In this document: positions 43,199 to 51,518 of the stretch, one piece after another | How the letters are laid out: each line of letters starts with the position of its first letter | How positions within the stretch are numbered: the stretch's first letter is position 1 | Source of the DNA: CAYSYM01 sp964435115 | GTDB taxonomy: Bacteria; Chloroflexota; UBA6077; CF-72 | Direction: 5' to 3' | Assembly: GCA_964435115.1 (NCBI GenBank) | Contig: CAYSYM010000012.1 | Coordinates: forward strand, 1-64,000 | DNA: 64,000 nt | Notes under the pieces: generated by a model | The model's input: only the letters and a program-made list of their open reading frames with translations | What the model was told of the DNA's origin: nothing | Databases searched by the model: none | Program-made: the position numbers and the translations under genes

Positions 43199-45493
43199 AT
43201 GGTCATCCGCTCAGTCGCGCAACCGACCCGCGGTCCGGCCACGCCGGGCAGCCGTCGGCGCCCCCATGCGCCCCAAGGGCGCAGCCGCTGGCCGCTCGTG
43301 CGAGACGGCCTCGCCGTCCTGGCGATCGCGCTGGGGATCTTCCTGGGGGTCGTGGTGTTCCTTCCCAGTGAGGGGCGGGTAGCTGGCCCGCTGCGCGACG
43401 CCCTAGCGCTGCTGCTCGGCCGTGGGACGTTCCTGCTCCCTATCGTGCTCGTCGCCTCGGGGGCTGCCGTGCTCACGCGCAGCCTTTTCCCTGAGGTGCC
43501 CATCCCCTTTGCCCGGCTGACTGGCGCGGCGCTGCTCGCCGCGGCGGCGCTGCCCTCCATGCAGCTCGTCGGCCTCGAGCCCGGCGAGTCGCTGGCGCGG
43601 GCCCAGGCGCGCGACGGCGGTGGGTTGGTGGGGCACTGGCTGGCCACCGGCCTGCTGGAGTGGCTGGGAGGGCCGGCGACGACCGCGCTCCTGGCCGGGG
43701 CGATCGCCATCGGCCTGCTGCTCGCGTCCGACCTCACAGTAGGGGAGGTCGCGCACGCCCTCTCGGTCGCCGCGCGCTGGCTGTGGCACTACCTCGTCCT
43801 GCTCGCCCGCGCCGGGACGCGCGCGGCCGGCGCGGCCGGCGCTGCCCTCTCCGCCCGGCGTGGCGCGCGGGCTCCCAGCCCGAGCGCATGGCCACGCTGG
43901 CCGGTCGGGCGGACCAGCCGTGGATCGGCCGTCCCACCCGCGGCATCGGCCGTGCCCGCCCCCCCAGCCATGCTGCCCCGCCCGGGCACGGAGCCTATCA
44001 TGGCTCCCTCGGCAGAGTGGGAGCGCCACCCGGCGCGGCTCACGCAGGCGGGCCCACCCGCATCGGCGCCGGTACCCAGCGTGGCGTCCGTGGTCGCGCC
44101 ACCGCTCCCAGTCGCACCGGCGCCGGCGAGCCCGGCGGAACTGTGGCGGCTGCCGACGATTGACCTCTTCCGGCCGCGCCCCCAGGCCGAGCTGGGCGCT
44201 ACGGACTTGCGGGCGCGGGCGCGCATCATCGAAGACACACTGGCCAGCTTCAACATCGAGGCGAGGGTGGTCGAGATGAACCAGGGCCCGGCCGTCACCC
44301 AGTTCGGCGTGGAGCCGGCGCACGGCGTGGCCGTGAACCGCATCCTCTCGCGCCAGAACGACCTGGCGCTTCGGCTGGGCGCGTCCCCCATCCGCCTGGA
44401 GGCGCCGGTGCCGGGCAAGCGCCTGGTCGGCGTGGAGGTGCCGAACCGGTCGATCGCCACGGTCACCCTGCGCGACGTCGTCGAGTCGCCCGACTGGGAG
44501 CGCGGGCGCGGCAAGCTGCGGATCTTGCTCGGGCGGGACGTGTCCGGCCAGTCGATCGTTGGCGACCTGTCCCGGATGCCACACCTGCTGATCGCCGGCG
44601 CGACGGGCTCGGGCAAGAGCGTGTGCCTCAACGCGATCGTCGGCAGCCTGCTGTACCAGCTCACGCCCGACGAGCTCCAGCTCGTGATGATCGACCCGAA
44701 GCGAGTCGAGCTGGCGGCGTACGCCGACATCCCGCACCTGCGGCTCCCCGTGGTGACCGAGATGGGGAAGGTGGTTGGCGCGCTGAAGTGGGTGGTGCTG
44801 GAGATGGAGCGGCGCTACAAGCTCTTCGCCCAGCGCGGCGTGCGTCACCTGGAGGGGTACAACCGCTGGGCCGTGGGCCAGGAGCGCGCCGAGGAGCGTC
44901 CACTCCCGTTCCTGGTGGTGGTAATCGACGAGCTGGCGGACATGATGATGACCGCGGCCGAGGAGGTGGAGAAGAAGCTGTGCCGGCTGGCGCAGCTCGC
45001 CCGGGCGACAGGCATCCACCTGGTCGTGGCGACGCAGCGGCCGAGCGTGGATGTAGTGACCGGCTTGATCAAGGCGAACTTCCCCACGCGGATCGCCTTC
45101 GCGGTGTCGTCGCAGACCGATTCCCGGGTAATCCTGGACCAGGCGGGTGCCGAGAAGCTGCTCGGACGGGGCGATGCGCTATACACGCCGCCCGACGCGA
45201 TGAAGCCCATTCGCCTCCAGGGCGCGTTCGTGTCTGACGAGGAGATCCAGGCGCTCGTGACCCACTGGCAGGAGCAAGGTGGGCCGCGCTACACGGATGA
45301 GGAAGTAGAGCAGGTAGAGTCTCTCGGTCGGGGCGGTGACGAGGACGACGACGTGTACGAGCGGGCCGTCGAGCTGGCCGAAACAGTGGGCCGGCTCTCG
45401 GCCTCGCTCCTCCAGCGGCGTCTGGGGATCGGCCACGTCCGCGCCCAGCGGCTGCTGGACCGATTGGTCGACGAGGGCATCGCCGAGGAGTAG
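43199..45493 (+). CDS. ftsK: FtsK/SpoIIIE DNA translocase
   Basis: 764 residues. The N-terminal part has about four membrane helices (to residue 190), followed by a Pro/Ala-rich linker of about 130 residues and the motor. The motor has Walker A GATGSGKSVCLN, LVMIDPKRVELAAYADIPHL and Walker B VVIDELADMMMTA. The C-terminal gamma winged-helix domain (residues 700-764) ends RRLGIGHVRAQRLLDRLVDEG and reads chromosome polarity. It pumps DNA through the closing septum. It follows the UDG gene by five bases. Confidence 0.95.
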   Translation: MVIRSVAQPTRGPATPGSRRRPHAPQGRSRWPLVRDGLAVLAIALGIFLGVVVFLPSEGRVAGPLRDALALLLGRGTFLLPIVLVASGAAVLTRSLFPEVPIPFARLTGAALLAAAALPSMQLVGLEPGESLARAQARDGGGLVGHWLATGLLEWLGGPATTALLAGAIAIGLLLASDLTVGEVAHALSVAARWLWHYLVLLARAGTRAAGAAGAALSARRGARAPSPSAWPRWPVGRTSRGSAVPPAASAVPAPPAMLPRPGTEPIMAPSAEWERHPARLTQAGPPASAPVPSVASVVAPPLPVAPAPASPAELWRLPTIDLFRPRPQAELGATDLRARARIIEDTLASFNIEARVVEMNQGPAVTQFGVEPAHGVAVNRILSRQNDLALRLGASPIRLEAPVPGKRLVGVEVPNRSIATVTLRDVVESPDWERGRGKLRILLGRDVSGQSIVGDLSRMPHLLIAGATGSGKSVCLNAIVGSLLYQLTPDELQLVMIDPKRVELAAYADIPHLRLPVVTEMGKVVGALKWVVLEMERRYKLFAQRGVRHLEGYNRWAVGQERAEERPLPFLVVVIDELADMMMTAAEEVEKKLCRLAQLARATGIHLVVATQRPSVDVVTGLIKANFPTRIAFAVSSQTDSRVILDQAGAEKLLGRGDALYTPPDAMKPIRLQGAFVSDEEIQALVTHWQEQGGPRYTDEEVEQVESLGRGGDEDDDVYERAVELAETVGRLSASLLQRRLGIGHVRAQRLLDRLVDEGIAEE

Positions 45494-45535
45494 GCGGCGC
45501 GTGCGTTTGCCTGTGAGCAGAGCGGAGCCGCGTGA

Positions 45536-45541
45536 TAGAAT
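45536..45541 (+). promoter_or_regulatory. Extended -10 box upstream of secE-nusG
   Basis: TGA-TAGAAT (TGn plus hexamer) lies about 195 bases before the secE start. It is the best promoter-like signal between ftsK and secE. No tRNA or rpmG was found in between. Confidence 0.4.
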
Positions 45542-45734
45542 CAGCCGAAACGGCGCCGGGGCCGGCCGCGCCTGAGGCGCACCGCCAGGCTCCGTTCGCC
45601 CGACGCGGCCGGCCCCTGTCCAGCCGAGCCAGCGCGTCGTTACCGCCGCGTGGATGGGTGCGCGATCCACCTCGGGGACTGGTGGCAGAGCCAGCTTCGC
45701 CAGGCATGCTCGCTCCTCCCGAAAGGATGGCCCT

Positions 45735-46085
45735 GTGGCTCAGACCAAGACTTCTCAACGCAGCCCGTCACGCGTGGGGGTGAACCGCGAGCAAGCCCGC
45801 CGCGGCGCCTTCGCTGCGCCCACCCCGGGACGCCCGGCGGCCCCCATGCCGGCCGCTGCCGGGCGGGGGCGCCGGGGCGGCCCCACGTCTATCGTGGGCT
45901 TCGTGCGGGACATTCGATCGGAGCTGCGGAAGGTCACCTGGCCGACGACGCGCGAGACCACCAACCTGACCGTTGTCGTCCTGGCGCTGTCGATCGCGGT
46001 TGGCCTCTTCCTCGGCGGGGTGGACTTCATCTTCCAGGAGTTCTTCCGACTCCTGCTGAGCCTGACCGGAAACGGTGGATTCTGA
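45735..46085 (+). CDS. secE: Preprotein translocase subunit SecE
   Basis: 116 residues. The first 55 are a basic, Ala/Pro/Gly-rich extension; the conserved part has VRDIRSELRKVTWPTTRETTN followed by one membrane helix (VVLALSIAVGLFLGGVDFIFQ). It clamps SecY in the membrane. The GTG at 45735 has GAAAGGA upstream. Its stop overlaps the nusG start (TGATG). Position before nusG and rplK is the standard bacterial order. Confidence 0.93.
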   Translation: MAQTKTSQRSPSRVGVNREQARRGAFAAPTPGRPAAPMPAAAGRGRRGGPTSIVGFVRDIRSELRKVTWPTTRETTNLTVVVLALSIAVGLFLGGVDFIFQEFFRLLLSLTGNGGF

Positions 46086-46684
46086 TGGAGGAGCAGACCA
46101 GAGTCGCGGAGCGGGGGGCGGGGATGCGAGCGCCCGACGAGGTGGCGCAGCCTGACGCCAACCGCAAGTGGTACGTCATCCACACCTACTCGGGGTACGA
46201 GAACAAGGTCAAGACGAACCTGGAGCACCGCATCGACTCGATGGGCGTCCAGGACAGGATCTTCCAGGTGGTCATCCCCACCGAGGAGGAGATCGAGATC
46301 AAGGACGGCCAGCGCCGGACGGTCCAGAAGAAGGTGTTCCCCGGCTACGTGCTGGTCGAGATGGCGATGAACGACGACGCCTGGTACGTGGTGCGCAACA
46401 CGCCCGGTGTCACCGGGTTCGTCGGCTCCGGCACGCGCCCATCGCCGCTGCAGGACGAGGACGTCAAGAAGATCCTGAAGAAGATCGGCCAGGAGCCGCC
46501 CAAGGTGAAGGTGAGCTTCGCCAAGGGCGAGCGCGTCAAAGTCGTGGACGGCCCCTTCACCGACTTCATCGGTATCGTCGACGACATCAACGCCGAGAAG
46601 GGCAAGGTCCGCGTGCTGGTGTCATTCTTCGGCCGCGAGACGCCGGTCGAGCTGGACTTCCTGCAGGTGCAGCGGATCGTGTGA
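46085..46684 (+). CDS. nusG: Transcription termination/antitermination factor NusG
   Basis: 199 residues. The NGN domain starts KWYVIHTYSGYENKVKTNLEHRI (core YVIHTYSGYENKVK) and includes FPGYVLVEMAMNDDAWYVVRNTPGVTGFVG. The C-terminal KOW domain has KGERVKVVDGPFTDFIGIVDDI. It binds RNA polymerase and couples it to Rho or to S10. An N-terminal extension of about 25 residues is species-specific. It overlaps secE by one base pair of codons. Confidence 0.97.
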   Translation: MEEQTRVAERGAGMRAPDEVAQPDANRKWYVIHTYSGYENKVKTNLEHRIDSMGVQDRIFQVVIPTEEEIEIKDGQRRTVQKKVFPGYVLVEMAMNDDAWYVVRNTPGVTGFVGSGTRPSPLQDEDVKKILKKIGQEPPKVKVSFAKGERVKVVDGPFTDFIGIVDDINAEKGKVRVLVSFFGRETPVELDFLQVQRIV

Positions 46685-46863
46685 CGCGAGCCGCCGCGAC
46701 GGCAGGTCGCAGGTATTGGCTAGGTATTGGGTGTTAGGTATCGGGGTCTCAGGAGGGGGCTCCCTGCGCTCAGACCGGACGCTTGCAAGCTGCAATCTGC
46801 AATCTGACATCCGGGAACCGGCCCCCGACTCCGGTACCCAACACCTGACATCTGGAGAGACGT
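46685..46863. other. Leader between nusG and rplK with imperfect inverted repeat
   Basis: About 180 bases. GGTATTGGGTGTTAGGTATC on the left and GGTACCCAACACCTGACATC on the right share words in inverted form. A short direct repeat GCAATCT-GCAATCT lies between them. Related words recur in the rplA-rplJ gap. Confidence 0.5.
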
Positions 46864-47289
46864 GTGGCGAAGAAAGTGAAGGCGGTCATCACCCTGCAGC
46901 TCCCGGCAGGAAAGGCGACCCCGGCACCGCCGGTGGGCCCTGCGCTCGGGCAGCACGGGATCAACATGATGCAGTTCCTGAAGGAGTACAACGAACGGAC
47001 GGCGGCGCAGGCTGGGACGGTGATCCCGGCGCTGATCACCGTCTATGAGGATCGCTCCTTCTCCTTCGTCACCAAGACGCCGCCTGCGGCCGACCTGATC
47101 AAGAAGGCGGCCGGCATCGAGAAAGGCAGTGGTGCCGCCGGGCGCACCGCCGCGGGCACGCTCTCGCGCGCCAAGGTGCGGGAGATTGCCGAGGTGAAGC
47201 TGAAGGACCTGAATGCCAACGACCTCGAGGCGGCGATGCGGATCGTCGAAGGGTCCGCGCGAAGCATGGGTGTCCGGGTCCAGGACTGA
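46864..47289 (+). CDS. rplK: 50S ribosomal protein L11
   Basis: 141 residues, the usual length. KVKAVITLQLPAGKATPAPP, GPALGQHGINMMQFLKEYN and VREIAEVKLKDLNANDLEAAMRIVEGSARSMGV (core LKDLNANDLEAAMRIVEG) define L11, which builds the GTPase-associated centre of the large subunit with 23S rRNA. The start is GTG 46864 with GGAGAG upstream. It is the first of four ribosomal-protein units. Confidence 0.98.
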   Translation: MAKKVKAVITLQLPAGKATPAPPVGPALGQHGINMMQFLKEYNERTAAQAGTVIPALITVYEDRSFSFVTKTPPAADLIKKAAGIEKGSGAAGRTAAGTLSRAKVREIAEVKLKDLNANDLEAAMRIVEGSARSMGVRVQD

Positions 47290-47366
47290 GGGACGCGCGG
47301 CGCGCGGACGTTCGTGGGAGGCAGGCGGAGCGCCTGCCGCAGGAACCACAGGGAGGTGCACACTGC

Positions 47367-48080
47367 ATGGCGCAGCAGGGAAAGAAGTACCGGGCCGCGG
47401 CCGAGCGGGTTGATGGCCGGGCGGCGTACGCGCCCGAGGAGGGCGTGCGGCTGGTGAAAGAGACCGCGTTCGCCCGCTTCGACGAGTCGGTCGAGCTGCA
47501 CATTCGCACGGGCGTGGACCCGCGCCACGCGGACCAGCTCGTGCGGGGCTCGGCGGTGCTCCCCGCCGGCACGGGCCGGCCGGTGCGCGTGCTGGCGTTC
47601 GCGCAGGGCGACAAGGCGCGCGAGGCCGAAGCCGCCGGGGCCGACTACGTGGGCGCGGACGACCTCGTCCAGCGCATCCAGGGCGGCTGGACCGACTTCG
47701 ACGTGGCGGTGGCGACCCCTGACATGATGGGGATGGTGGGACGCCTGGGGAAGATCCTCGGCCCGCGCGGCCTGATGCCGAACCCGCGCTCGGGGACGGT
47801 CACGCCCGAGATCGACCGCGCGATCCGTGAGATCAAGGGCGGCCGCGTCGAGTTCCGCGTGGACAAGACAGGCGTCATCCACGCCCCCATTGGCAAGGTC
47901 AGCTTCCCTGAGGAGCAGATCCTGCGCAACCTCGGCGCCCTCGTCGATGCCGTCGTGCGCGCGAAGCCGAGTGGCGCCAAGGGGCAGTACATTCGCTCCG
48001 TCACCATCGCAGCCACCATGGGCCCCGGGGTGAAGCTGGACCTCCAGCCAACGCTGGCGCTCGCGACGGCGGAGAGCTAA
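47367..48080 (+). CDS. rplA: 50S ribosomal protein L1
   Basis: 237 residues. KYRAAAERVDGRAAYAPEEGVRLV, GKILGPRGLMPNPRSGTVTP and GRVEFRVDKTGVIHAPIGKVSF (cores given) mark L1, which forms the L1 stalk and usually represses its own operon by binding mRNA. CAGGGAGGTG lies upstream of the ATG. It follows rplK by 77 bases. Confidence 0.98.
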   Translation: MAQQGKKYRAAAERVDGRAAYAPEEGVRLVKETAFARFDESVELHIRTGVDPRHADQLVRGSAVLPAGTGRPVRVLAFAQGDKAREAEAAGADYVGADDLVQRIQGGWTDFDVAVATPDMMGMVGRLGKILGPRGLMPNPRSGTVTPEIDRAIREIKGGRVEFRVDKTGVIHAPIGKVSFPEEQILRNLGALVDAVVRAKPSGAKGQYIRSVTIAATMGPGVKLDLQPTLALATAES

Positions 48081-48182
48081 ACTCTCGCCAGCTCCAACTG
48101 CATAGCCGCAGACCGCCGGTGCCCCGCGCTCGGGGCCGAAAGGCTGGGAAGATCGCCCAGTCGCCCGCCGAGGCGAAACCCC

Positions 48183-48251
48183 GGGTGCCAGGGTCTGGCG
48201 CCGGGTCTCGGGGCATGCTCCCCGACACCCGATACCAGACACCTGATCCCC
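48183..48251. repeat. Imperfect inverted repeat between rplA and rplJ
   Basis: Left arm 48183-48213 and right arm 48220-48251 match in inverted form over most of 30 bases around the centre CGGGG-CATGCT-CCCCG. The arms resemble the words in the nusG-rplK leader. Confidence 0.55.
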
Positions 48252-48255
48252 CGAC

Positions 48256-48285
48256 GGCCTTCGACCTCGGTGCAGGTCGGAGGCC
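48256..48285 (+). terminator. Intrinsic terminator/attenuator before rplJ
   Basis: GGCCTTCGACCT (48256-48267) pairs with AGGTCGGAGGCC (48274-48285), 12 bp with one G-U pair and a six-base loop, followed by TTTCTGTT. It stands 150 bases before rplJ and may end rplK-rplA or act as an attenuator controlled by L10-L12. The sequence 48290-48430 is G/C-rich and structured and could be an L10 leader. Confidence 0.75.
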
Positions 48286-48435
48286 TTTCTGTTGGCAGGC
48301 GAGGGCGCGCGCTGGTCGTCGTCGCGCCGGGGTGGCCGGTGCGAGACCGGCGCCCGCGAGCGGCTGGTGGCGAGCCGCGGGCGATGCCCGGCTCCGGGCA
48401 AGCGAAGCGACTCATGAAAGGAGGGGCGTCCCCTG

Positions 48436-49389
48436 GTGGCCAAGAGTGGCGCGAAGGCCCGCGCGGAGAAGGCGGAGGCGATCGAGGTGCTCGCTGCGAG
48501 GCTGGCCGGCGCCGAGATCGCCGTGCTCACCGGGTATCGGGGCCTCTCGGTGGCGGACATCCGCGACCTGCGGACTCGGTTTCGGCCGGTGGGCGTGGAC
48601 TACGTGGTGGCGAAGAACACGCTCGCGCGCTTCGCCGCCGAGCGGACCGGCCGCACGGCGATCGTGGGGGATCTCGAAGGCCCCACCGCGATCGCCTTCG
48701 GCTCGGATCCCGTCGCCACGGCGAAGGTGCTGCAGGAGTTCATCCGCGCCAACAAGGTGCTGGTGCTCAAGTCAGCCCTGCTCGGGGGCCGGCGGCTCGA
48801 TAGCCGCGAGCTGGACGAGCTCGCCAGCCTGCCGCCCGTCGACGAGCTACGGGCGAGGACGTTCGGGATGATCGTGAGCCCGCTCCAGCGGACCGTGAGC
48901 GTTCTCACGGCACCGCTGGCCGGGTTGGCGCGGGTGATCGAAGCGAGAAGGAACTCCGTGGAAGAGTCCGGTGGCAGTGCCGCCGCGGAAGGAGGAGCAG
49001 CCGACATGGCAACGGTTGACGAGCTGGCCAAGAGTCTTGGCGATCTGAAGGTGCTGGATCTCGCCGCGCTGGTGAAGCGGCTGGAGGAAGAGTGGGGGGT
49101 CTCGGCTGCGGCGGTCGCGGCGCCGGTGGCCGCCGCGCCTGCGGCTGCTGGCCCGGCCGCGCCGCCCGTGGAGGAGAAGACCGAGTTCGACGTGGTGCTG
49201 AAGGAGTTCGGGGCCAAGAAGATCGAGGTGATCAAGGTCGTCCGCGAGCTGACCAGCCTCGGCCTGAAAGAGGCCAAGGACCTCGTGGAGGCCGCCCCGA
49301 AGCCAGTGCTCGAAGGTGTGGCCAAGGACGCCGCCGAAGCGGCCGCCACCAAGCTGCGCGACGCCGGCGCGACCGTCGAGGTCGTCTAG
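48436..49389 (+). CDS. rplJ: Ribosomal protein L10 fused in frame to L7/L12
   Basis: One frame of 317 codons. Residues 1-175 are L10 (VLTGYRGLSVADIRDLRTRF, VAKNTLARFA, SPLQRTVSVLTAPLAGLARVIEARR). Residues 191-317 are complete L7/L12 (TVDELAKSLGDLKVLDLAALV, Ala-rich hinge, EFDVVLKEFGAKKIEVIKVVRELTSLGLKEAKDLVE by its core KIEVIKVVRELTSLGLKEAK). A 15-residue Ser/Gly/Ala/Glu linker joins them and no stop codon intervenes. Inside the linker DNA is AAGGAGGAG, eight bases before an in-frame ATG (49006). Free L12 is therefore probably also made. L10 anchors two or three L12 dimers in the stalk that recruits translation GTPases. Confidence 0.95.
   Translation: MAKSGAKARAEKAEAIEVLAARLAGAEIAVLTGYRGLSVADIRDLRTRFRPVGVDYVVAKNTLARFAAERTGRTAIVGDLEGPTAIAFGSDPVATAKVLQEFIRANKVLVLKSALLGGRRLDSRELDELASLPPVDELRARTFGMIVSPLQRTVSVLTAPLAGLARVIEARRNSVEESGGSAAAEGGAADMATVDELAKSLGDLKVLDLAALVKRLEEEWGVSAAAVAAPVAAAPAAAGPAAPPVEEKTEFDVVLKEFGAKKIEVIKVVRELTSLGLKEAKDLVEAAPKPVLEGVAKDAAEAAATKLRDAGATVEVV
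48989..48997 (+). promoter_or_regulatory. Internal ribosome-binding site for L7/L12
   Basis: AAGGAGGAG lies eight bases before ATG 49006, the first codon of L7/L12. It encodes part of the linker (EGGA) between the two domains. Confidence 0.8.
49006..49389 (+). CDS. rplL: 50S ribosomal protein L7/L12, probable internal start
   Basis: 127 residues beginning MATVDELAK, the normal start and length of L7/L12. It lies in the same frame as the upstream L10 part. Strong AAGGAGGAG initiation would give the multiple L12 copies that each ribosome needs, whatever the fate of the fused form. The N-terminal domain dimerises and binds L10; the C-terminal domain contacts EF-Tu and EF-G. Confidence 0.88.
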   Translation: MATVDELAKSLGDLKVLDLAALVKRLEEEWGVSAAAVAAPVAAAPAAAGPAAPPVEEKTEFDVVLKEFGAKKIEVIKVVRELTSLGLKEAKDLVEAAPKPVLEGVAKDAAEAAATKLRDAGATVEVV

Positions 49390-49408
49390 CGGCTCCAGGG
49401 TCGAACGG

Positions 49409-49447
49409 CCTGAGGGCTGAGCGCGCACCCGCCGCTCAGCCCTCAGG
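49409..49447 (+). terminator. Intrinsic terminator of the ribosomal-protein operon
   Basis: CCTGAGGGCTGAGCG (49409-49423) and CGCTCAGCCCTCAGG (49433-49447) form a perfect 15-bp stem with a nine-base loop, followed by CTTTCTTC. It overlaps the last codons of the convergent tyrA gene. Confidence 0.9.
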
Positions 49448-50396
49448 CTTTCTTCTGCCCCCAGCGCCCGAGGAGGTTCCCGGCGATCAGCGAGCGGCTG
49501 CTCGGCAGGCTCTCCGGCGCGTCGGCTGTGAAGCCCTGGGCCCGCCCGCTCAGCCAGTCGCGGTGCAGGGCCCGCGCCTGCTCAAGCTGCTCCTTGAGAT
49601 CGGGGTCGTCACGAGCGATGCTGTCGCGGAGGGCGACCAGCGCGTCCACGTAGCGGTCGAGCCGGCGGACGAGGTTGTCGCGGTTGGTCCGCGCGATGTC
49701 GGCGAACATCTGCGGGTCGCTCTCGGCGAGGTGCGTCGCGTAGGCGAAGCCGCCCGCGGCCAGGGACGCCGTCTCCCGCCAGCTCCGTTCGGCGCCCAGG
49801 TGGCCGATCAGCGCCACCGACATCAGGTAGGGCAGGTGGCTTACCGCGGCCACCAGGCCGTCGTGCTCGCTGGCATCGAGGAAGTAGGGGACAGCGCCGA
49901 AGCTCTCGATGAGCTTCACGATCTCGTCGACCGGCTGGCGCGGGGTGGAGGGTGAGGGGACCACGCACCACACGGCGCCCTGGAAGAGGCGGGCATCCGC
50001 AGCGTCGGGGCCCGTCTCCGTCTTGCCGGCCATGGGGTGGCTGCCGACGAAGTTGACGCCGTCGGGCAGGAACTCCTGCGCCCACTCGAGGACGCGCGCC
50101 TTGGTACTGCCCGTGTCCATGACCACCGTGCCCGGACGCACTCCGGGGCCGATCTCCTGGAACAACGCCCGCATCGCCGCCACCGGGGTCGCCACCACCA
50201 CGAGCTGCGCGTCGCGAATGGCGTCTGGGAGCGAGCCGGCGCGATCGACGGCCTTGGCTCGCTGGGCGTCGCGCGCGTGGTGGCCTGAGGCGTCGTAGCC
50301 CGCGATCTGCACGCTCGGCCGGGTCGCTTTGATGGCGAGCCCGACGGATGAGCCGATGAGGCCGGTTCCCAGGATGGCGACGCGATCAAATGGCAC
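49443..50396 (-). CDS. tyrA: Prephenate dehydrogenase
   Basis: 317 residues. The NAD-binding Rossmann fold begins VAILGTGLIGSSVGLAIKAT, and the active site has FVGSHPMAGKTETGPDAA with the catalytic His, followed by the helical dimer domain (AAVSHLPYLMSVALIGHLG). It converts prephenate to 4-hydroxyphenylpyruvate in tyrosine synthesis. There is no ACT domain at the C-terminus. The GTG start at 50396 overlaps the upstream protease gene by 11 bases. Confidence 0.93.
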   Translation of the reverse strand: MPFDRVAILGTGLIGSSVGLAIKATRPSVQIAGYDASGHHARDAQRAKAVDRAGSLPDAIRDAQLVVVATPVAAMRALFQEIGPGVRPGTVVMDTGSTKARVLEWAQEFLPDGVNFVGSHPMAGKTETGPDAADARLFQGAVWCVVPSPSTPRQPVDEIVKLIESFGAVPYFLDASEHDGLVAAVSHLPYLMSVALIGHLGAERSWRETASLAAGGFAYATHLAESDPQMFADIARTNRDNLVRRLDRYVDALVALRDSIARDDPDLKEQLEQARALHRDWLSGRAQGFTADAPESLPSSRSLIAGNLLGRWGQKKA

Positions 50397-51156
50397 GATA
50401 GAGCGTCTCCAGGAGTGAGAGGAAGAAGCCCATGCCCGCCTCCACGATGGTGCCGAGGACGGGTGGGAACCCGGGCACGAGGCGAGGCAGGAACACCAGC
50501 CCGAGCAGGATCCAGGGCCCGTACACCTGGATGGGCTGAAGGACGAGCTGGAGCGGGCGGGGCGAGAGCCCATAGACGAAGCCGAACCCGTCGAGCGGCG
50601 GGAGCGGAATGAGGTTGAAGACCGCTAGGACGACGTTGATCCCGATGAACTGCTGGACGAGCTCGCCGAGCAGCGGCTCCCGTGGGCTGCCGAGCGCCGC
50701 CACCAGCACTACGGCTGCTGCCGACGCCAGGAGGTTGGAGACGGGCCCGGCCACCGAGGACAGCGCCCACCCGAGGCCCGGGTAGCGCATGGCGTTGGGG
50801 TTGATCGGGACGGGCTTGCCCCAGCCGAAGCGCGCGATGAGGAACAGGAGGCTACCGAGGAGGTCCAGGTGGGCGAGCGGGTTCAGGGTGAGCCGGCCGG
50901 CCCGCCGCGGCAGGTCGTCGCCGAACAGCGTCGCGACCAGGGCATGGCTGAACTCGTGGACGGTCACCGCCAGGACGATGGCGACCAGGAACGGGATGGA
51001 GTCGACGAGGCTGCCCAGCAGCGAGTCGGGACTGCTGATCCGCAGCAGCCCCATCTGGTCCAGGAGCAGCAGGACGAGGACCGCCAGCCCGATCCACTGG
51101 AGCGGCGAGTTGCGAGAACGGGGCGGAGAGGAGGCTGGGGCTGGCTGGGCGCACAC
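50386..51156 (-). CDS. Site-2 protease-like M50 metallopeptidase
   Basis: 256 residues with about six membrane helices. The zinc site is VTVHEFSHALVA (HExxH form HEFSH), and the second ligand motif is FNLIPLPPLDGFGF (a variant of NPxPxLDG). This is the compact rhomboid-like-length SpoIVFB/YwhC type of intramembrane protease. The target is unknown. It begins GTG 51156 and is coupled to tyrA by an 11-base overlap, a pairing without an obvious metabolic reason. Confidence 0.9.
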   Translation of the reverse strand: MCAQPAPASSPPRSRNSPLQWIGLAVLVLLLLDQMGLLRISSPDSLLGSLVDSIPFLVAIVLAVTVHEFSHALVATLFGDDLPRRAGRLTLNPLAHLDLLGSLLFLIARFGWGKPVPINPNAMRYPGLGWALSSVAGPVSNLLASAAAVVLVAALGSPREPLLGELVQQFIGINVVLAVFNLIPLPPLDGFGFVYGLSPRPLQLVLQPIQVYGPWILLGLVFLPRLVPGFPPVLGTIVEAGMGFFLSLLETLYRAI

Positions 51157-51317
51157 AGTAGCTCGATTCTACTGGGCCCAGCCCCGCGGGCAGCGGGTTC
51201 GTCCGGCTCGGGTGGCCGCTCGCACGCCTGCCCTGGCTGTGTCCGATCAGCGCCTCAGCGTGCACCTCGCCGCGCAAGGGACCGCCACGAGCAGCCTGGT
51301 GGTTTGGCCTGGAACGG

Positions 51318-51518
51318 CTAGCCAGTGCTAGCCAGCGTGGCAAGCGCCGCCCGCACCCGGTCGAGGCTGGCCAGGGCTCGACGGCGTGGGCCAGCCGACG
51401 GCTCGGGCGCCCCGGTTGGCGGGCGGAGCTGCCGCAGCAGGCGCTCCTGGGCGGCCTGCCGCAGGTACTCCTCCTGCTTGTACCTGGCGCGTGCTTCGAG
51501 TGCATTGTCGCTCGACAT
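51318..51518 (-). CDS. Small helical protein, function unknown
   Basis: 66 residues. The first 35 are strongly helical and charged (ALEARARYKQEEYLRQAAQERLLRQLR, core ARYKQEEYLRQAAQERLL), and the rest is Pro/Arg-rich with a second short helix. GGGAGA seven bases before the ATG at 51518 supports this start. No family is recognised. Confidence 0.5.
   Translation of the reverse strand: MSSDNALEARARYKQEEYLRQAAQERLLRQLRPPTGAPEPSAGPRRRALASLDRVRAALATLASTG

Noticed and set aside
43403..45019. 538-codon minus-strand frame opposite ftsK
   Set aside because: His/Arg/Gln-rich shadow of a conserved translocase.
45494..45734. Possible tRNA or rpmG gene before secE
   Set aside because: Many genomes have tRNA-Trp or rpmG here, but no cloverleaf or L33 motif can be read in this gap.
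47043..48560. 505-codon minus-strand frame across rplK, rplA and rplJ
   Set aside because: It spans three ribosomal-protein genes and a terminator; it cannot be a real gene.
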